A model generated the notes under the pieces. It made no database searches. It was not told where the DNA came from and saw only the letters and a program-made list of their open reading frames with translations. From positions 1-64,000 of the forward strand of contig JANQMU010000077.1 in assembly GCA_028279875.1 (NCBI GenBank): 64,000 nucleotides of DNA, read 5' to 3'. Source of the DNA: Rhizobiaceae bacterium (GTDB lineage Bacteria > Pseudomonadota > Alphaproteobacteria > Rhizobiales > Rhizobiaceae). Both the position numbers and the translations under genes were made by a program. This document shows, one piece after another, positions 61,234-64,000 of the stretch; the stretch's first letter is position 1; each line of letters opens with the position of its first letter.

Positions 61234-62604
61234 ATGCTGACGAATGATCAACTTGCCCAATGGGACCGGGACAATTTCTTCCATCCGTCAACCCATCTGG
61301 CGCAGCATGCCCGCGGCGAAACCGCGAGCCGCATCATAACCGGCGGTTCGGGCGTCTTTATCGAAGACCGTGATGGCAAGCGGCTGCTCGATGCGTTTGC
61401 TGGCCTCTATTGCGTCAATGTGGGCTATGGACGCCGGGAGATCATCGAAGCGATTGCCGAACAGGCCCGTGCACTGGCCTATTATCATGCCTATGTCGGA
61501 CATGGGACCGAGGCGTCGATCACGCTCGCCAAGATGATCCTCGACCGGGCGCCGGCCAACATGTCGAAGGTCTATTTCGGTCTCGGCGGATCGGATGCGA
61601 ATGAAACGAATCTGAAGCTCGTCTGGTATTACAACAACATTCGGGGATATCCGCAAAAGAAGAAGATCATTTCCCGCTGGCGCGGTTACCATGGGTCCGG
61701 CCTGGCTACCGGCTCGCTGACCGGTCTTGCGCTTTTTCACGACAAGTTCGATTTGCCCCTCGACCGCATTCTGCACACCGAGGCGCCCTATTATTACCGC
61801 CGCGACGAGCCTGCTATGAGCGAGGCCGACTTCGTTGCCCATTGCGTTTCGGAACTCGAGGCGCTGATCAGCCGGGAGGGGCCGGAGACCATTGCGGCGT
61901 TCATTGGCGAACCGGTTCTGGGGACGGGCGGTCTTGTGCCGCCGCCGGCCGGCTACTGGGAAGCGATCCAGCCGGTTTTGCGCAAACACGACATTCTGCT
62001 GATCGCCGATGAGGTTGTGACCGGATTTGGCCGGCTCGGAACCATGTTCGGCTCGCAGCACTATCGGATGGAGTCCGATATCATCACCATAGCCAAGGGC
62101 CTGACCTCGGCCTATGCGCCCCTTTCGGGCTCGATTGTCTCAGACAGGGTCTGGAAGGTTCTCGAACAGGGTACGGATGAACATGGCGCCTTCGGTCACG
62201 GCTGGACCTATTCGGCCCATCCCCTCGGGGCCGCCGCCGGAATCGCCAATCTCAAACTGATCGACGAACTGGGTCTGGTGGACAATGCCGGCGAAACCGG
62301 CCGCTATCTCAACGCGGCAATGAGCGCCGCATTCGCGGAACACCCGCATGTCGGCGATATTCGCGGCGAGGGCATGCTCTGTGCGCTGGAATTCGTCGAG
62401 GACAAAGACCCGCGACAGTTCTTTGATCCCTCGAAGGGCATCGGCGGACAGGTCGCCGCCGCGCTCCTGAGGCGTGGCGTCATTGCCCGCGCCATGCCGC
62501 AGGGTGATATTCTGGGTTTCGCACCGCCGCTTTGCCTGACCCGCGACGAGGCCGATCAGATCGTCGAGAAGACCGTTGAGGCGGTTGCCGAGGTCCTCGG
62601 CTGA
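61234..62604 (+). CDS. doeD: L-2,4-diaminobutyrate transaminase DoeD
   Basis: DoeD converts L-2,4-diaminobutyrate to aspartate-semialdehyde. The 456-residue class III aminotransferase has LLDAFAGLYCVNVGYGRREI, WYYNNIRGYPQKKKIISRWR and LLIADEVVTGFGRLGTMFGS (PLP-binding Asp). The PLP lysine is in IAKGLTSAYAPLSGSIVSD (Lys288 from this start). The ATG at 61234 has a strong ribosome-binding site (AGGAAAGGAAG); an ATG at 61207 overlaps the doeC stop and is the alternative. It is the last gene of the catabolic run. Confidence 0.91.
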   Translation: MLTNDQLAQWDRDNFFHPSTHLAQHARGETASRIITGGSGVFIEDRDGKRLLDAFAGLYCVNVGYGRREIIEAIAEQARALAYYHAYVGHGTEASITLAKMILDRAPANMSKVYFGLGGSDANETNLKLVWYYNNIRGYPQKKKIISRWRGYHGSGLATGSLTGLALFHDKFDLPLDRILHTEAPYYYRRDEPAMSEADFVAHCVSELEALISREGPETIAAFIGEPVLGTGGLVPPPAGYWEAIQPVLRKHDILLIADEVVTGFGRLGTMFGSQHYRMESDIITIAKGLTSAYAPLSGSIVSDRVWKVLEQGTDEHGAFGHGWTYSAHPLGAAAGIANLKLIDELGLVDNAGETGRYLNAAMSAAFAEHPHVGDIRGEGMLCALEFVEDKDPRQFFDPSKGIGGQVAAALLRRGVIARAMPQGDILGFAPPLCLTRDEADQIVEKTVEAVAEVLG

Positions 62605-62614
62605 CCGTGCTGCA

Positions 62615-62637
62615 GGCGCCCGCGGGGTGCGGGCGCC
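62615..62637 (+). terminator. Candidate terminator after doeD
   Basis: GGCGCCCGC (62615-62623) and GCGGGCGCC (62629-62637) form a perfect 9-bp stem with loop GGGGT, beginning 10 bp after the doeD stop. No T-run follows, so it is a stable hairpin that may need Rho or only protect the transcript end. Confidence 0.5.
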
Positions 62638-62762
62638 ACATCATCTCACACCACAATCGTTAATTCCCGAACGGGCTCTAAATCCCAACAGACCAGTGGC
62701 CATGTCCGTGAAGCGGCGGGTTTGGGACGGGCGTCCTTGACGCCGTCTCGCATTTGGGATAA

Positions 62763-62788
62763 TTAGTTCGGTAAAGGAACGAATTAAT
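62763..62788 (+). promoter_or_regulatory. Imperfect inverted repeat upstream of the ROK regulator
   Basis: TTAGTTC and GAACGAATTAA form an imperfect palindrome separated by 7 bp (GGTAAAG), centred about 25 bp before the GTG start. It may be the operator for the ROK regulator itself. Confidence 0.35.
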
Positions 62789-62799
62789 AGGATCTGCCC

Positions 62800-64000
62800 G
62801 TGAGCGATGCGTCACGCAAGTCCCGGCAATTGTCCTTGTGCATGGTGATGGAAACCATCGTCCATTGCGGACCAATCTCCCGGGCCTCGATTGCCAAGCA
62901 GACCGGCCTGTCGAAACAGACCATTTCGGAAATCGCCCGTCTGCTTGAGGAGGACGGCTGGATCCGCGAAACCGGACGGACCAGCGGTCATGTGGGGCGC
63001 ACGGCGGTGACCTATGAAATTGTGCCCAATGCGGCCTGCATCGCAGCGGTTGATCTTGGCGGCACGAAAACCAGGGCCGCCATTGCCAATCTGTCCTGCA
63101 ATGTGCTGGCTGAATTGGTGGAACCAACGGACAAACGCGGCGGCCGGCATGTGGTTGAGCAGATCGCCCGCATGTGCCGGTCAGTCGCACAGCACAACGC
63201 CATTGATTTTCACCGGGTGCGTCTCGCCGTGGTCGGCGTCCCGGGTGTTCCGCACCCGCAAACCGGACACGTGCTGATGGCGCCGAACATCCCCGGCATC
63301 GATACATTCGATGTGGGGGCTGCCCTCAAGGAAGAACTGGGCCTCGACGTGCTGCTGGAAAACGACGTCAACCTTGCTGTCCTCGGCGAGCATTGGGTCG
63401 GCACCGGTGCCGGCATAGACGATCTCGCCTATATCGCCCTCGGCACCGGTATCGGAGCCGGCATTATCGTCAATGGCGAATTGGTGCGCGGCGCGGCCAA
63501 CGCGGCCGGTGAACTCGGATTCCTGCCCTTTGGAGCCGATCCGTTCGAACCGGCGTCGCTGCGCATCGGCGCTCTTGAGCGGGTTACGGCCACCGCTGGC
63601 ATGCGAATGCGCTTCCGGGACCTGTCCGGCCGGTCCCTCGATGTTCCCGGCATATTCGACGCCGCGGACGAGGGTGATTCAGCCGCACTGACGGTGATCG
63701 ACGAGACGGCTCGCTATGTGGCGCGGGCGGTAGCCGCCATTTGCGCCATCACCGGGCCGCGCCGTGTCGTCCTTGGCGGGTCGATCGGAGGGCGCCGCGA
63801 ACTGGCCGATCGCGTCCGCGAACTGGTTCCGCTGTGCACGCCGCGGCGGGTTGATATCGTGACCACCGCACTCGGTACCACTGGCGCGATTGCCGGCGGT
63901 GCGGCGGTTGGCCTTGGTCATCTCCATGCGATTCTGTTTTCCGGCGGTGTTCCCGGCGCGGAGATTGCCTTGCCGCCGCCCGACGTGGTCAAATTCGCCG
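62800..64000 (+). CDS. ROK-family transcriptional regulator (partial, runs off window)
   Basis: The frame opens with GTG at 62800 and stays open to the last base (400 codons seen), so the 3' end is missing. A helix-turn-helix occupies about residues 12-60 (ISRASIAKQTGLSKQTISEI). The ROK/actin-like ATPase core follows (AAVDLGGTKTRAAIANLSCN; VVGVPGVPHPQTGHVLMAPN; LENDVNLAVLGEHWVG; IALGTGIGAGIIVNGELVRG). The CxCGxxGC zinc site of classical ROK proteins is not seen (the site reads NAAGELGFLPFGADPFEP). It probably controls a sugar or polyol operon beyond the right edge. Confidence 0.9.
   Translation, partial: MSDASRKSRQLSLCMVMETIVHCGPISRASIAKQTGLSKQTISEIARLLEEDGWIRETGRTSGHVGRTAVTYEIVPNAACIAAVDLGGTKTRAAIANLSCNVLAELVEPTDKRGGRHVVEQIARMCRSVAQHNAIDFHRVRLAVVGVPGVPHPQTGHVLMAPNIPGIDTFDVGAALKEELGLDVLLENDVNLAVLGEHWVGTGAGIDDLAYIALGTGIGAGIIVNGELVRGAANAAGELGFLPFGADPFEPASLRIGALERVTATAGMRMRFRDLSGRSLDVPGIFDAADEGDSAALTVIDETARYVARAVAAICAITGPRRVVLGGSIGGRRELADRVRELVPLCTPRRVDIVTTALGTTGAIAGGAAVGLGHLHAILFSGGVPGAEIALPPPDVVKFA

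Noticed and set aside
1..64000. CRISPR arrays, tRNA or rRNA genes, insertion sequences, prophage
   Set aside because: I saw no regularly spaced repeats, no cloverleaf or rRNA signatures and no transposase, integrase or phage structural genes.

Overview
The window looks like chromosome of a GC-rich alphaproteobacterium of the order Hyphomicrobiales (Rhizobiales). Three kinds of gene content point there: the rhizobial-type flagellar locus (motA-fliM-fliN on one strand, DUF1217-flgF-fliI onward on the other, the rhizobium-specific motC and motE, an FtcR/Rem regulator, flaF-flbT); a betaine-lipid operon; and a complete ectoine uptake and degradation operon. The last two suit a marine or salt-exposed, phosphate-variable habitat. 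Genus-level placement is not possible by eye.

Region 1 (135-32966) is one long flagellar locus. fliN, fliM and motA read leftward. From a divergent promoter near 2.6-2.8 kb a nearly gap-free rightward run carries DUF1217, flgF, fliI, a membrane-anchored unknown, flgB, flgC, fliE, flgG, flgA, flgI, motE, flgH, fliL and fliP. Three tandem flagellin genes follow; two have strong terminators, and all three share a conserved 5' leader with a potential stem-loop and CtrA-like boxes. Then come a FliH-like gene, motB, motC, fliK, a lytic transglycosylase, ftcR, and flgE-flgK-flgL-flaF-flbT-flgD-fliQ-flhA-fliR. The run closes with four small genes that look like FliJ, a rod-binding FlgJ domain, FlgN and a second FliL.

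Region 2 (33121-44267) begins with a ParDE-like toxin-antitoxin pair. It continues with surface-polysaccharide genes: GT2, GT4 and WecG-type glycosyltransferases, a DUF6492 protein, a flippase and a Wzz-like co-polymerase, with a polyphosphate kinase 2 embedded. folD and an acyl-carrier-like protein without the usual serine follow. Positions 44268-45602 are gene-poor; the only convincing gene there is a small cysteine-rich secreted protein, on the minus strand.

Region 3 (45603-48829) holds a DfsB/ClbS-like protein convergent with plcP-btaA-btaB. That operon should swap phospholipids for betaine lipids under phosphate starvation, and a PHO-box-like sequence lies upstream of plcP.

Region 4 (49019-62604) is the ectoine/hydroxyectoine catabolic locus. 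ehuB-ehuC-ehuD and a GntR/FCD regulator read leftward and end in an intrinsic terminator. Reading rightward are an unusual MOSC-flavin reductase-ferredoxin fusion, ehuA, eutB, eutC, doeA, doeB, doeX, doeC and doeD. No eutA is present in the window. The window ends inside a ROK-family regulator (62800 onward). No rRNA, tRNA, CRISPR array, prophage or intact insertion sequence was seen.
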